Part shown: one piece after another, positions 1 through 9,540 of the stretch
Numbering within the stretch: position 1 is the first letter of the stretch
How the letters are laid out: each line of letters starts with the position of its first letter
DNA from: Mytilus californianus
Taxonomy: Eukaryota > Mollusca > Bivalvia > Mytilida > Mytilidae
Direction of reading: 5' to 3'
NCBI RefSeq assembly: GCF_021869535.1
Contig: NW_026262659.1
Span: 12,082,321-12,146,320, forward strand
Length of the DNA stretch: 64,000 nt
Translations under genes and position numbers: made by a program
The notes under the pieces: generated by a model
Told to the model about the DNA's origin: nothing
Seen by the model: the letters and a program-made list of their open reading frames with translations, nothing else
Databases searched by the model: none

Positions 1-424
1 ACAAAACAACAGTATTATGATATTTACTTTATAATGATTTCCTCTCTCATCAGTTCCAATGACTGCTTTATAAAGGATAATTATTTAAATGATAATGATA
101 CTAATTTTTCCTGATATTTTGCTTAATTAAACGGCTTTATCTGAGAGCGAGGCAATGAATTTGTGTTGCAACTGTTGCAACGAGGTCAAAAATTTTATCA
201 TCGTCTATCTTCGTTCTCACGACTATTTATAATGTCGGTTTTTGAAATTCACGTATTCTAAAGAGGTAGGGGCATTTCTCCCGTATTTGTTTCAATAACT
301 GGGTCGAATCTAAAAGTTTTTAAAATCATTCGGAATTTGATAGTTTATAGTCATTATTATGCTGAAAACATGATATAACAATGTAACATATTCCCATATC
401 ATCAAAATGTTTTTAAACATATTA
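1..424. other. AT-rich non-coding stretch
   Basis: I see no coding frame, RNA gene or clear repeat boundary in this stretch. It is AT-rich with a few short A/T runs. Confidence 0.5.
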
Positions 425-610
425 AATAAGGAAATGTGGTATGATTACCAATGAGACAACTATCTACCAGAGACCAAATATCGTAGAGTGTAAGCAACTA
501 TATATGTCATCGTACAGCCTTCAACAGTGAGTAAAACCTATGCCGCAAACCAAACTATAAAAGGCCCCGAAATGAGAAAATGTAAAACAATTCAAGCTAG
601 AAAACCAAAA
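425..610 (+). repeat. Mussel dispersed repeat, copy 1
   Basis: This is a diverged copy of an element that recurs in the window. The shared landmarks, in order, are 'tgtggtatgattaccaatga', 'gagaccaaat', a 'cagccttcaaca' block, 'ctataaaaggccccgaaa' and 'aaaacaattcaa'. The same order appears at 3,985, 4,296 and, reversed, at 35,170. I recognise the family from Mytilus genomic and transcript sequence (recollection, not a search). No coding capacity is visible. Confidence 0.75.
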
Positions 611-832
611 TGAATTGATTTGTATTCGAAAAACAATACATACAGTTTTCCTTCCAACTAAATTAATTTGGTTTTGGTTAAGAAAGTCCTTCGTATACAT
701 TTCTTAACATAAATATATACAAGATCGATATACCAAAATCTGTCCAAATAACGATTTTCAGCTACCTTCAGGCATTTGTAATTTGACAATTGATTTTAAT
801 GAATAGTTAATAAAAAATGTATCGCTAATAAC

Positions 833-1376
833 ATGAAATGCTACTTTTTAATGTCCGAGCAACCCCTCTTCTCGACAGGGGGGGGGGGAGGGGGGGGAGG
901 GGGGGGGGGGGCTTTACACCCTATACGCCGATTAGGCGATGAGGATTGTACATGGGAACCCCGCCATCATATTCCAAAAGATCTGATACAGGACTATCTT
1001 ACATCGTATCCTTCTGAAGAGTGCATTGCAATCTACTCTGCTATATTTGAAGAAGCCGTCAGAAAAAGAATAAAAACTCGCAATGAGGTATTTTGTATAT
1101 CCTTTCCACTGAAGCTTTACAGATACACGTTTGGAATAAGCAAAGAAGCACTTGTAACAAAATCCCAGTTTAATGGACTGAAATAGCAAGTTGACTGGGA
1201 CAAGATTTACCGGGACAATGGTGTTGGTGTAGGACTGAAATTCCCTGTTAGAGTACAACCAGTAGTTACTTTCATTAAAAACTTCCTGCCCGTTGATGGA
1301 AAGATGGTAAACAAAAAGATCGCAGTCGAGAAACTAAGAGTGACTTCATCAACTGGAGTTACATTTGCAGAAATAT
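833..1376 (+). pseudogene. Chromodomain remnant downstream of a poly-G tract
   Basis: A reading frame enters through a G-run (878-911) and then encodes 'TWEPRHHIPKDLIQDYL'. This resembles the second half of a chromodomain, where a TWEP-type turn precedes the C-terminal helix. The first half of the domain, with its aromatic cage residues, is absent. A stop at 1,184-1,186 breaks the frame, and the same frame then stays open to about 1,376. Such tails occur at the end of chromovirus integrases and in CHD-like proteins, and the fragment is too short to tell them apart. The start codon inside the glycine-coding run is not credible. I read it as a decayed fragment. Confidence 0.4.
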
Positions 1377-1553
1377 GACAACTTATTTCTTCTCAGAAGT
1401 CGGAAGCTTCATTTTCCGAGGATCACTCTTTATGTTAGAAATTGTATATTTAATTAAGTTTTATTGAAGCAAGTATCTTGATAAAGGCACGTGTAAATAT
1501 ATGAGCACTTTTTTATCATATTTTTTAATTTTTTATACTGTTATTTTTTAACA

Positions 1554-3168
1554 ATGTCAGACAATCTTTCGCCATTGGACGAACTAAAATTTTTAGATAC
1601 AATTCAATTTTCTGAACTGAATCTAAGTTTCACAAGAAGATTATCGGTCAGTGAAACAGAAATAGAAAGGCTACCAGGTAATGTACTAGGTGCAATGGTC
1701 AATATGCGTAGTGAGGTTGAGAAGTTATTGGCGAGACATGTATCACAACATCCTGATGTAAAAGATGTCAAGATCAAATTTTCAGGCGATGGAGCCAAGG
1801 TTAGCAGAATTTCAAACTTTGTTATATTTTCTTTGTCAAATGTGTCTGTTGATGAAACATCATCTTTTCAAAAACAGCAAACGTTTGCTATAGTTGAATG
1901 TTCAGAAAATTATGAAAGTTTGAAAAAATGTTGTGGTCCAATATTTGACCAATTTAACTCACTTGCTGACAAAGATAAGTGGACTGTTTGTGAGACTGAT
2001 TTAAATGTAAGCTTTTTTGTTTGCGCTGACATGAAATTTATTCAGCTTATGCTAGGTTTAGGAAGCTCTACAGGAGAATATGCTTGTCCCTGGTGCAAGG
2101 TAAACAAAAAAGGACGTTCCGATTTATCGTTTGAATGGGATTTTTACCATAAATCAGAGATGTGTAGAAATATCATAGAAATAAATAAATTAGTAAATTG
2201 TAAACCTACATTAGGGTGCAAACACGTGCCTTTATTGTCTTTGCCCATCGATCACTTTGTTCCCGATGAATTACATTTGATGCTCAGAGTAACAGATGTT
2301 CTTCTCAGGAATTTGATCGAAGATGCAAATGAGATGGATGCTGATTTAAAAGTTGAGCGGAAAAAGAAAATACATTTACAAAAACTTACGGAATTAATTC
2401 AGGACTGTGGGGTTACTTTTAACATTTGGAATAATAAAGCGGGGGACTTGGATTGGACTAGTTTGTCCGGGTCGGAGAAAGTGAAACTTTTAGATCAGCT
2501 TCCATCCAAGATACTTGCTCATGATGATGTCATTTTTGAAAAATCGAAAGCAGAAGTAGTAGAACTCTGGACAGAGTTTCGTGTATTGTACAAATACCTA
2601 AATGAGACTGCTGATAGTGGTCCTGTAATTTTTGAAAGGACAAAAAAAATGGCTTCAATGTTTTTTGAAAATAGGAAAGTTTGGTAGAGAAGGGTACAAT
2701 TTACATAATGTAACACCATATATGCATTGTTTTGTGTACCACATTCCATATTTTGCCTCTATGTTTGGACCATTAAAAAAGTTTTCTGGTCAAGCAGTTG
2801 AAAAAAACAATGATATAGTCAAGCAAATACACCAAAAGAAAAGTAACAAGTGGGACTCCGCAGTTACTGCACTAGTTGTCCGAAAAAGATTAGAAAATGG
2901 TTGGTTTAACAATTTAGAAAGGGAGAAGAGAACTTATGAGAAAAAATCAGATTGGTGGCAAGATGATTTAAAAAATCAAGATCTGCTAAAAGGAAAACAA
3001 TTTTAAATGAAATTGCTGAGGCAGACAAGAACTGTACAAAGTCTATTGATTTTTAAAAAAATGACTGAACAAGAGTTAAGGTTGTTCTTAAAGCAACATG
3101 GTGTAAACAGTAAATTAAGAAATAGAGCAAAATTGATGAATCTTATAGATTCATTAAAACTAGATTGA
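1554..3168 (+). pseudogene. Frameshifted gene of an unnamed multi-copy eukaryotic family (possibly transposase-like)
   Basis: The first frame (1,554-2,687, 377 aa) has a motif 'YACPWCKVNKKGR' followed by 'PIDHFVPDELHLMLRVTD'. The frame then shifts near 2,680, and the continuation (to 3,006) carries 'VTPYMHCFVYHIPYFASMFG' and 'VEKNNDIVK'. The order of a CxxC motif, a DELH-L-LR-TD helix and a YMH-HxP segment matches a family I recall as hugely amplified in Rhizophagus, Hydra and some molluscs. Its function is not established. A transposase-type RNase H fold is my guess only. After the TAA at 3,004-3,006 the same frame stays open and encodes a SAP-like tail ('MTEQELRLFLKQHG'), ending at 3,168. 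A basic stretch just before it reads better in another frame, so at least two indels are likely. Confidence 0.55.
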
Positions 3169-3984
3169 TTGAAAATGTTGTATATTTGTTTCATTTTTTT
3201 GTTATTTTTAACAACTTGAAATTCGTTCGAATGTTTATTATTGTATCTAATCTGCAGCTAAACTTATATTTAGTTGAGATATATATATATATATATGTTT
3301 ATATGAAATAAACATCTAGAACGATATTAAAATTTGTCAGCTTGTAAATATAGAGCATAGCTAGTCAAATAAACACGATATGGTTTCATTTACATGTTGT
3401 ATTAACCATGCTCGAGTAAGGCATTCACGACAATTGTAGACTCAATATGAAGAAAGGCAAATGTAGGGTATAAGTCTTCGAGACAGCAATACAACAACAA
3501 AAAGTTACCAAAAAGACACAGAGGACTACATATAGTCTTCAACAAAGACATGTGTCTATGCAATATGTCAACCTCTTAATTGGTTCGAGTCTATCAAAAT
3601 TGTAAATAAATGCAACAGAAACAATGAAATACCTAGCAAATTATTCAGGACAATAAATATATATATATAGATATTCAAAACTTACTATTTTACCAAAATT
3701 AAACGACTTTCAAGTATCGCTTGTTTGAACATATATGTATAGTAAGGTGCATTTCCTTGTTTGAAAGCTCTATCCTTTAACTGATTTTGAAACCTCTTTT
3801 GGTCCTTTCGTTTTTTTCAGCTCGGCCATAAATATTCATTTATAACTTTTGGAGTCATGTTATGTGATCATCGATTAATGATAAGCCGGTATACAATCAC
3901 CCAAACAGAGTACGAACTTAAAATTTCATTAAGTTCAAAGTAAAACTTTCATGTAGTGTTTGGTCTTTAGTATATAAAAATAAA
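3169..3984. other. Non-coding AT-rich spacer with TA microsatellites
   Basis: There is no supported gene here. Short (AT)n runs lie near 3,279-3,297 and 3,656-3,670. The stretch around 3,450-3,560 ('acagcaatacaacaacaaaaag', 'cagaggactac', 'agtcttcaacaa') weakly resembles the mussel dispersed repeat, but I cannot bound it. Confidence 0.4.
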
Positions 3985-4260
3985 GTTATGTGGTATATAT
4001 GATTGCCAATGAGACAACTATTCACCATAGTTAATGACGTGGATATAAGCAGTATATAGGTCACCGTTCGGCCTTCAACAATAAGAATTACCCATACCGT
4101 ATAGTCAGCTATGAAAGGCCCAGAGTTTGACATGAAAAATGTTAAACAATTCAAACGGGAAAGGTAACGGTCTAATTTATAACAATACAATTTACGAAAA
4201 AAAAATATGACAGACATGAACCAAAGACAACCACTGAATTACAGGCTCCTGACTTGGGAC
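3985..4260 (+). repeat. Mussel dispersed repeat, copy 2
   Basis: This copy shows the family landmarks in order: 'tgattgccaatgagacaact', 'taggtcaccgttcggccttc', 'taccgtatagtcagct', 'gaaaggccc' and 'aaacaattcaaacgg'. A downstream block 'caaccactgaattacaggct' also occurs in copy 3. There is no coding capacity. Confidence 0.8.
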
Positions 4261-4295
4261 AGGCACATATATAATGAAATGGAGTTAATATAAAA

Positions 4296-4870
4296 AAGAA
4301 GATGTGGTATGATTGCCAATGAGACAACTCTCCACAAGAGACCAAATGACACAGAAATTAACATTTATAGGTCACCTTACGGTCTTCAACAATAAACAAA
4401 GCCCATACCGCATAGTTGGCTATAAAAGGCCCCGAAATCACAAATGTAAAACAATTCAAACGAGAAAATCAACAGCCTAATTAATTTACAAAAAAAAATG
4501 AAAGAAAAAAACAAATATGTAACACAGCAACAAATGACAACCACTGAATTGCAGGCTCCTGACTTGGGACCGGCACATACATACAGAATGTGGCGGGATT
4601 AACCATGTTAGCGGGATCCCAACCCTCACCTAACCTGGGACAGTGGTGCAACAGTACAACATAAGAACGAACTATAAAAAACAGTCGAAAAAGGCTTAAC
4701 TCATCAGATGGATACAAATAGAAATACATATAACAAAAACATGTAGACGTGACCGGGTACTTGTACATCCCAACAACAAAAAGACACTAAGTAGAGATCT
4801 GAGAGTACTCGCAGTTATCGACAGCAAGTTCAAAGCCAATAACAAACAATTAAAAATCACGCATTTAAGA
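4296..4870 (+). repeat. Mussel dispersed repeat, copy 3 (longest)
   Basis: This is the longest and best-preserved copy. It runs from 'atgtggtatgattgccaatg' through 'ggtcaccttacggtcttcaa', 'ctataaaaggccccgaaatc' and the 'gaattgcaggctcctgactt' block to a region with 'gcgggatcccaaccctcacc'. It lies immediately after copy 2 and before a related block, which gives a head-to-tail cluster. Confidence 0.8.
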
Positions 4871-4884
4871 CTAAATTGTCAATA

Positions 4885-5155
4885 AAATTGAGAATGGAAA
4901 TGGGGAATGTGTCAAAGAGACAACAACCCGACCAAAGTGCAGAAAACAGCCGAAGGCCAACAACGGGTCATCAACATAGCGAAAAAATCCCGCACCCGGA
5001 GGCGTGCTTCAGCGGGTCCCTAAACAAAAATGTGTACTAGTTTGAACCATACAAAACAATCAACTAACACAAAAAACAATAGACACAAAGCACTGATCTG
5101 ATTTAAGAGTAGTCGCAGTTACCGAGAGCTAGTTCAAAGCCAATTACAACTAAAA
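4885..5155 (+). repeat. Related mussel repeat block
   Basis: The block starts 'gagaatggaaatggggaatg' and contains 'acagccgaaggccaacaacg' and 'cccgcacccggaggcgtgct'. I recognise this module as a common Mytilus repeat. The phrase 'gatctga..agtagtcgcagtt' near 5,095-5,120 echoes 4,796-4,815, so copy 3 and this block share an end module. Confidence 0.65.
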
Positions 5156-6547
5156 AATAAATCCTGCTCGCAAATTAGTCAATATACTAGTAGTACGCAA
5201 AAAGATTAAAGATTCAACATTTTATTTCAATCTCTCAAGACACTGTAGAAAGAACTAGATACACATCTCCCCGACCAAGTTCAAAAAGGAACGTTACCAA
5301 GACTCCCGTTATAGGTGCATGAAACCATGGAAGTATTATATTATAATATAATATTTCCGTGATTAAACTTTTAATATCTAAAATGACATTCAGAATCTGA
5401 TACCCGTCAATATCTGTTATTAATTAATAGCCGGATGAAAACCAGCGTGAATGTTGTTGTCGAAATTCACACTTTTATATGATTAAGATAAGAACAGCTA
5501 GTATAAACAATACTTGTACATTTATTGAGATATAAAACGTGCTTTTAAAGCTTTAAAAGTTTTAAAGAAAATTGGTTATTTGTTACATTTCTTTTAAGAA
5601 CCCCTCAGATTTTGATAGCAATACACCAATGCTTCTCATTTTGAATTATTTTTTCAATGTTTTATAATTCTAAATTCACATAGAGCACTTGGCTATTGTC
5701 AATATCTGTGTATTGCAAATAGCTCATTATATTTCATTGGCAAAATTTTAGTTAATATATAAATTCGTTTTAATTTTTATACATACATATATATATTTAA
5801 ATAATTTGGTCGAAATTCAAAGTTTGAATATTTTTAAATAGTCAAAATTATTTTCATTAATTTTTTTTTTAATATTGACTTATTTTTTATTATGATTTTT
5901 AATTTCGCTGCTAACAGATATCAGACATTTCTGCTTTCTCAGAAAACCGGTTTCAGCTCCTTACTTTACAATACGTATGATGTATTATATATATATATAT
6001 GTACTGATTTCAATAACAGAAATATCGTGATATTCAAACGTCCAGGGACACCACTAAATATAAACTTAAAAAAAAAAATTTTGCACCTCCGGAAAGAGAA
6101 TTTATTCAGATTTTTTAGGGGACATGGCGAAATAGAGCCATTACTATAATATTTGTTTAATGATTTTCTTTTACCACTAGTCATCACTGAATTTCGGTGA
6201 ATTCCGTTAATCTCTATAGGAAAAACTTGTCTTTTCATGGGAAATTTTCAAATAGTAAGGGACACCACTGTTACATTACATAAAATGATTTTTTTTACAT
6301 CAATTTGAAGATAAATTGTTAAATGCAGAAGACCGTGACCTAAACAGCTAAAAGGACCTTGTCACGGCTTGTGTACGACACAGTATGGTTTTGCACCTCT
6401 GAAAGGATATACACTGGCTAAGTTTTTGTATTTTTACTAACCTAATGGATTATATAACTATTTAAAATGGTATAATTTGCATGATTTAAGACATTTTCAA
6501 CTCGAGTAGTGATTCTGGCGATCAATGTTTATTATTACGTGCTCAAT
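5156..6547. other. AT-rich non-coding sequence upstream of the LTR element
   Basis: I see no gene here. The open frame at 5,892-6,149 has no recognisable motif and lies in A/T-runs. A TA run sits at about 5,985-6,000. This is the pre-insertion flank of the retrotransposon and ends in the target duplication GATG at 6,548-6,551. Confidence 0.5.
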
Positions 6548-6551
6548 GATG

Positions 6552-6796
6552 TGTAGTAAGTTAGGTAACTCTTACGGTATGACATGACCAGGACGGACAT
6601 AGAGAGAACCAGGGACGAGAATAGACTAGAAGTGTGTGTGTGCGGATGGCTCTACCTCGTGTGATCGACAAGTAGCCGCCAAGTGCCAAGAGAGAATCAG
6701 AGTGCAATAATAAGATTAGTTAGTGTTTCCACTTAAACCTGAACCTCGAGCCTGACTATCACAGCATTATTGGTAAGTACGCTTAAATATACATCA
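6552..6796 (+). repeat. 5' LTR of element 1
   Basis: The 245-bp LTR has TG..CA ends. It differs from the 3' LTR only at 6,679. A consensus 5' splice site, TTG followed by GTAAGTAC, lies near its 3' end, with the intron GT at 6,773-6,774. A genomic transcript starting in this LTR would therefore carry the donor in its leader. Confidence 0.95.
6770..6779 (+). promoter_or_regulatory. Consensus splice donor inside the 5' LTR
   Basis: TTG|GTAAGTAC is a near-perfect 5' splice site. Paired with the acceptor at 13,948-13,949, it would remove gag and pol and give a subgenomic RNA for the third ORF, as retroviruses do for env. The related - strand element also has TTG|GTAAGT in its LTR, near 58,743. 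Use in vivo is inferred. Confidence 0.6.
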
Positions 6797-7286
6797 AATG
6801 GCGGCTGCTCGCTGGGTTTAAGTGTTGAAAAAAGCGGTTCAAAAGGACAGTGCAGAAAAAAAAGTAGTTAGAAAACGGGAATACACGTTTATGACAGTGT
6901 AAAAGGATTTGTGGTGTGAAATTCAAATTTTAAGGATAAATGTGAATGGGAATAATATTTTCACTGAATTGTAAGTAGTTTTTTGCAAATTTGAAAAGTT
7001 TTTGAAAAATTTCAAAAAGTTCCGAGACGTTTCACCACTTTTCGCCAAATTCCGGTCAGTTTAGCCATTTTACCGGTAAATCGGTCATATTAGGCATAAT
7101 TTGAAAAAAAACAAGTGTTCAGAGAACAATTTTTTTTTTACTTTGAAAATTTTAGTGAGTGAAATTTGTTAGATTTTCAAACCCAAGAACCGGTAAAGGA
7201 CTATTGTGTGAATTTTATTAAAGATTGCATAATAAAACAAGTGTTGAGTTTTTAGTGTGTTTTTGGGATAATAAATTCAGTTCTCA
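6797..7286 (+). other. Leader of element 1 with primer-binding site at 6,799
   Basis: The leader is a 490-bp untranslated stretch. TGGCGGCTGCTCGCTG begins two bases after the LTR and has the geometry of a primer-binding site: complement of CCA, discriminator, 7-bp acceptor, 5-bp T-stem, and part of a T-loop complement. The tRNA would have discriminator G. I could not name it. The rest is A/T-rich and starts with gggttta. Confidence 0.7.
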
Positions 7287-9275
7287 ATGTCATATTTAGA
7301 AGGTGAACACGTTAATATGGAAAAAGTGTGCATTAATTTTTGTGGGTATGATGACTTGTTGTCAATACCGTCCGTGGGTCATACAACCGCAGACCGTATA
7401 TGGGATTTAAGAAAACAAGGTGATATAACACCTGAAAATTTAGTGACGATACCTCGTATCCGTATGGATATAATTCACGAGTTGATAGATTATACACCGT
7501 TAAGTGGCTATAAATTTGTGGACCAAGTTGAATATAATTTGGAGGACAATTTGGAGGATTTTGATGATAAGTGCACTATTTTTTCTGAGGAGGATCAAGA
7601 TGAGTTTGACGAGGAGGAGGAGGACACACAACAGAGTGAACAGCAGACTATAATCCCAAAAAGTGAGCCTTTGCTGCCTCCAACTGACTTTAGTTTTTAA
7701 TGCCCACCCATGCAGCTGGGGCAAGAATTGAAAGAGAAGAAAATTAAATTTGAGAATGTGTACAAACCCGTGACAACGGGCGAAAACCCTACGAGTTTAA
7801 TAAGGACAGAGCAGGTGGCTCCTGGACCAAGTTACCCAAGTCTAGAAAATATTCAAGTGAGTGCGCATGACACCAAACCGTACAACTCCATGTTATTCAA
7901 GCCAAAAGTGATGAGCACAGAGATTGCACAGAGAAAACTTAAAGTGGGACATACAACAAAGCGCCCTGTCGCACACCCACAGTTTATACCACAACAAAAG
8001 TGTATGGTCCCAATAGTAGCAAGTTCTGCTCCGGCAAGGAATAATGTGTATGCAGGACCAACTATGAATAGAATGCCAAGCACACATACAGCCTGGAGTA
8101 CACAAAGGCCAATATCTACTGTACCTATTTACAACACACAACCAAGGAGTCAGTATTCAGCAGTTCCAACCATGACAGCTATGGACCAGCCATATGGTTA
8201 TGGAGCTGGATTTTCTCAGCCAAGCCAACTACAGATGCCGACTACTCCGTCTAATACATCACGACCAGTAGTTACAAACAAAGCTTCCACAACACCATTG
8301 AAATCATTGAAATATGATGGAACAGAAAAAGGAGATGATTGGGTATCGTTTTTGGGGAAGTTTGAAATGTATGCCGAGATGTCAGGACTAAGCGAAGAAG
8401 ATAAACGGGCACATCTGTGTTGGGCTGTAACAGGGAATGCAGCAAGATTTTGCCTGGGGCGCGTTAGGCGTAATAAGAACACTTCATATGCTGAACTTGT
8501 TAAATGCATGGAGAAAAGATTCAATTTGAGGAAACCGACAGAAACAGTCCGCATACAGTTTCAAAGTGCTCGACAGTCACCAGGAGAAGATTTAGACGAT
8601 TGGGCAGAGCGATTACTCAGTTTGGCAGATAAAGCTTTCGGAGACTTACCAGAGGAATTTGTGACAAGTGAGGTCATAACAAAATTGTGCCATGGATGTG
8701 AGGATAAAAATGCAGGAAGTACAGCTGCATCGTTTCGACCAAAGTCAGTGGACGAGGCACTGGAACGCATAAAATGGCAACAGTACAATGACAAAGCGGT
8801 TTTTGGTAATAATGTCCGTACCCGTACTACACGGGATAGCCAAGAGCCAAACAGTGAAAATTGTGAGGATGTAATCCAGGTCAACAATGTCAAAATAGAT
8901 TCCCAACAGCAACTGGTGAACAGCATTGATAAATTGACTGAAAATGTAGACCGAAATTTGAAGACCATTCAGTCAAATATTGGGGAGGTGCAAAATCGGG
9001 TAGATAAAAACATCCAGGCAGTACAGTCCGAAATGAGAGGAATGGAAAGAAAATGAAAAGATGAGATGGAATCCATGAAAGATACAATGTCCGAAATAAA
9101 GAGAGGTAATACTAATCAAGGTAGGACTGATTACCGACCAAGACAAAATCAGAGGAAAGATAGATCCACTTGGGAGTGCTACAATTGCCATGAGCTGGGG
9201 CATATTGCAAAATTTTGTCCTAATGCTAAAGCAACACCCACTCAGGATTTAAACGCAGAAGGGTCGGTCAAATAG
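7287..9275 (+). pseudogene. gag: Gag polyprotein with N-terminal helix-hairpin-helix, two in-frame stops
   Basis: This is the structural protein of the retrotransposon capsid. One frame of 663 codons contains several regions in order. First is a ComEA-like helix-hairpin-helix (about residues 11-60, with 'LLSIPSVGHTTADRIWDLR'), then an acidic stretch and a proline/glutamine-rich linker. Next comes a retrotransposon Gag/capsid domain (about 8,290-8,810, with 'DDWAERLLSLADKAFG'), a helical segment likely to form a coiled coil (8,870-9,110), and a CCHC zinc knuckle (CYNCHELGHIAKFC, about 9,178-9,219). The frame is cut by TAA at 7,698-7,700 and TGA at 9,054-9,056. The homologous gag at 58,280-56,178 has no stops, so these are probably mutations. 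ATG 7,287 is the first in frame, and a second lies at 7,317. The natural stop is TAG 9,273-9,275. Confidence 0.85.
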
Positions 9276-9308
9276 GCGTTGGTCCGTCCCGCACTGTTAA
9301 AAATCGCC
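9248..9308 (+). promoter_or_regulatory. -1 ribosomal frameshift signal at the gag-pol junction
   Basis: The heptamer T TTA AAC (9,248-9,254) is in the gag phase X XXY YYZ. Pol is in the -1 frame, which is open from 9,230 onward. After a 6-nt spacer, GGGTCGG (9,261-9,267) can pair with CCGTCCC (9,284-9,290) with one U-U mismatch. The loop holds the gag stop codon. Loop bases GGCG (9,275-9,278) can pair with CGCC (9,305-9,308), giving an H-type pseudoknot. The second element has the same layout with different stem bases. Activity is inferred. Confidence 0.75.
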
Positions 9309-9334
9309 AAAATAAAAATGCTAATAAAAACAAA

Positions 9335-9540
9335 ACAACATTTAACGACGTTGACACAGAAAAAACATTTAGCGATGTTCAGAGTGATAAATTAAATAAA
9401 GATGTTTCAGCAAACCAAACAACATTTAACGATGTTGACACCGAAAAAACATTTAACGATGTTCAGAGTGACAAATCAGTAATTTTCGATATTCAGGCAG
9501 ATAAAACAACATTTAGCGATGTTGACACCGATACAACAGT
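9335..9540 (+). repeat. Coding tandem repeat in the gag-pol linker
   Basis: Short imperfect repeats in the pol frame read 'TTFNDVDTEKTF', 'SDVQSDK', then 'TTFNDVDTEKTF', 'NDVQSDK', 'IFDIQADK', 'TTFSDVDTD'. At DNA level the motif 'acatttaacgatgttgac' recurs. The segment lies between the frameshift site and the protease, keeps the frame and is rich in D, T, N and K. It is probably a flexible linker that varies by slippage. It is absent from the other element. Confidence 0.8.

Noticed and set aside
833-930. A glycine-rich protein start
   Set aside because: The glycine run is translation of a G homopolymer, which is unstable and unlikely to be coding.
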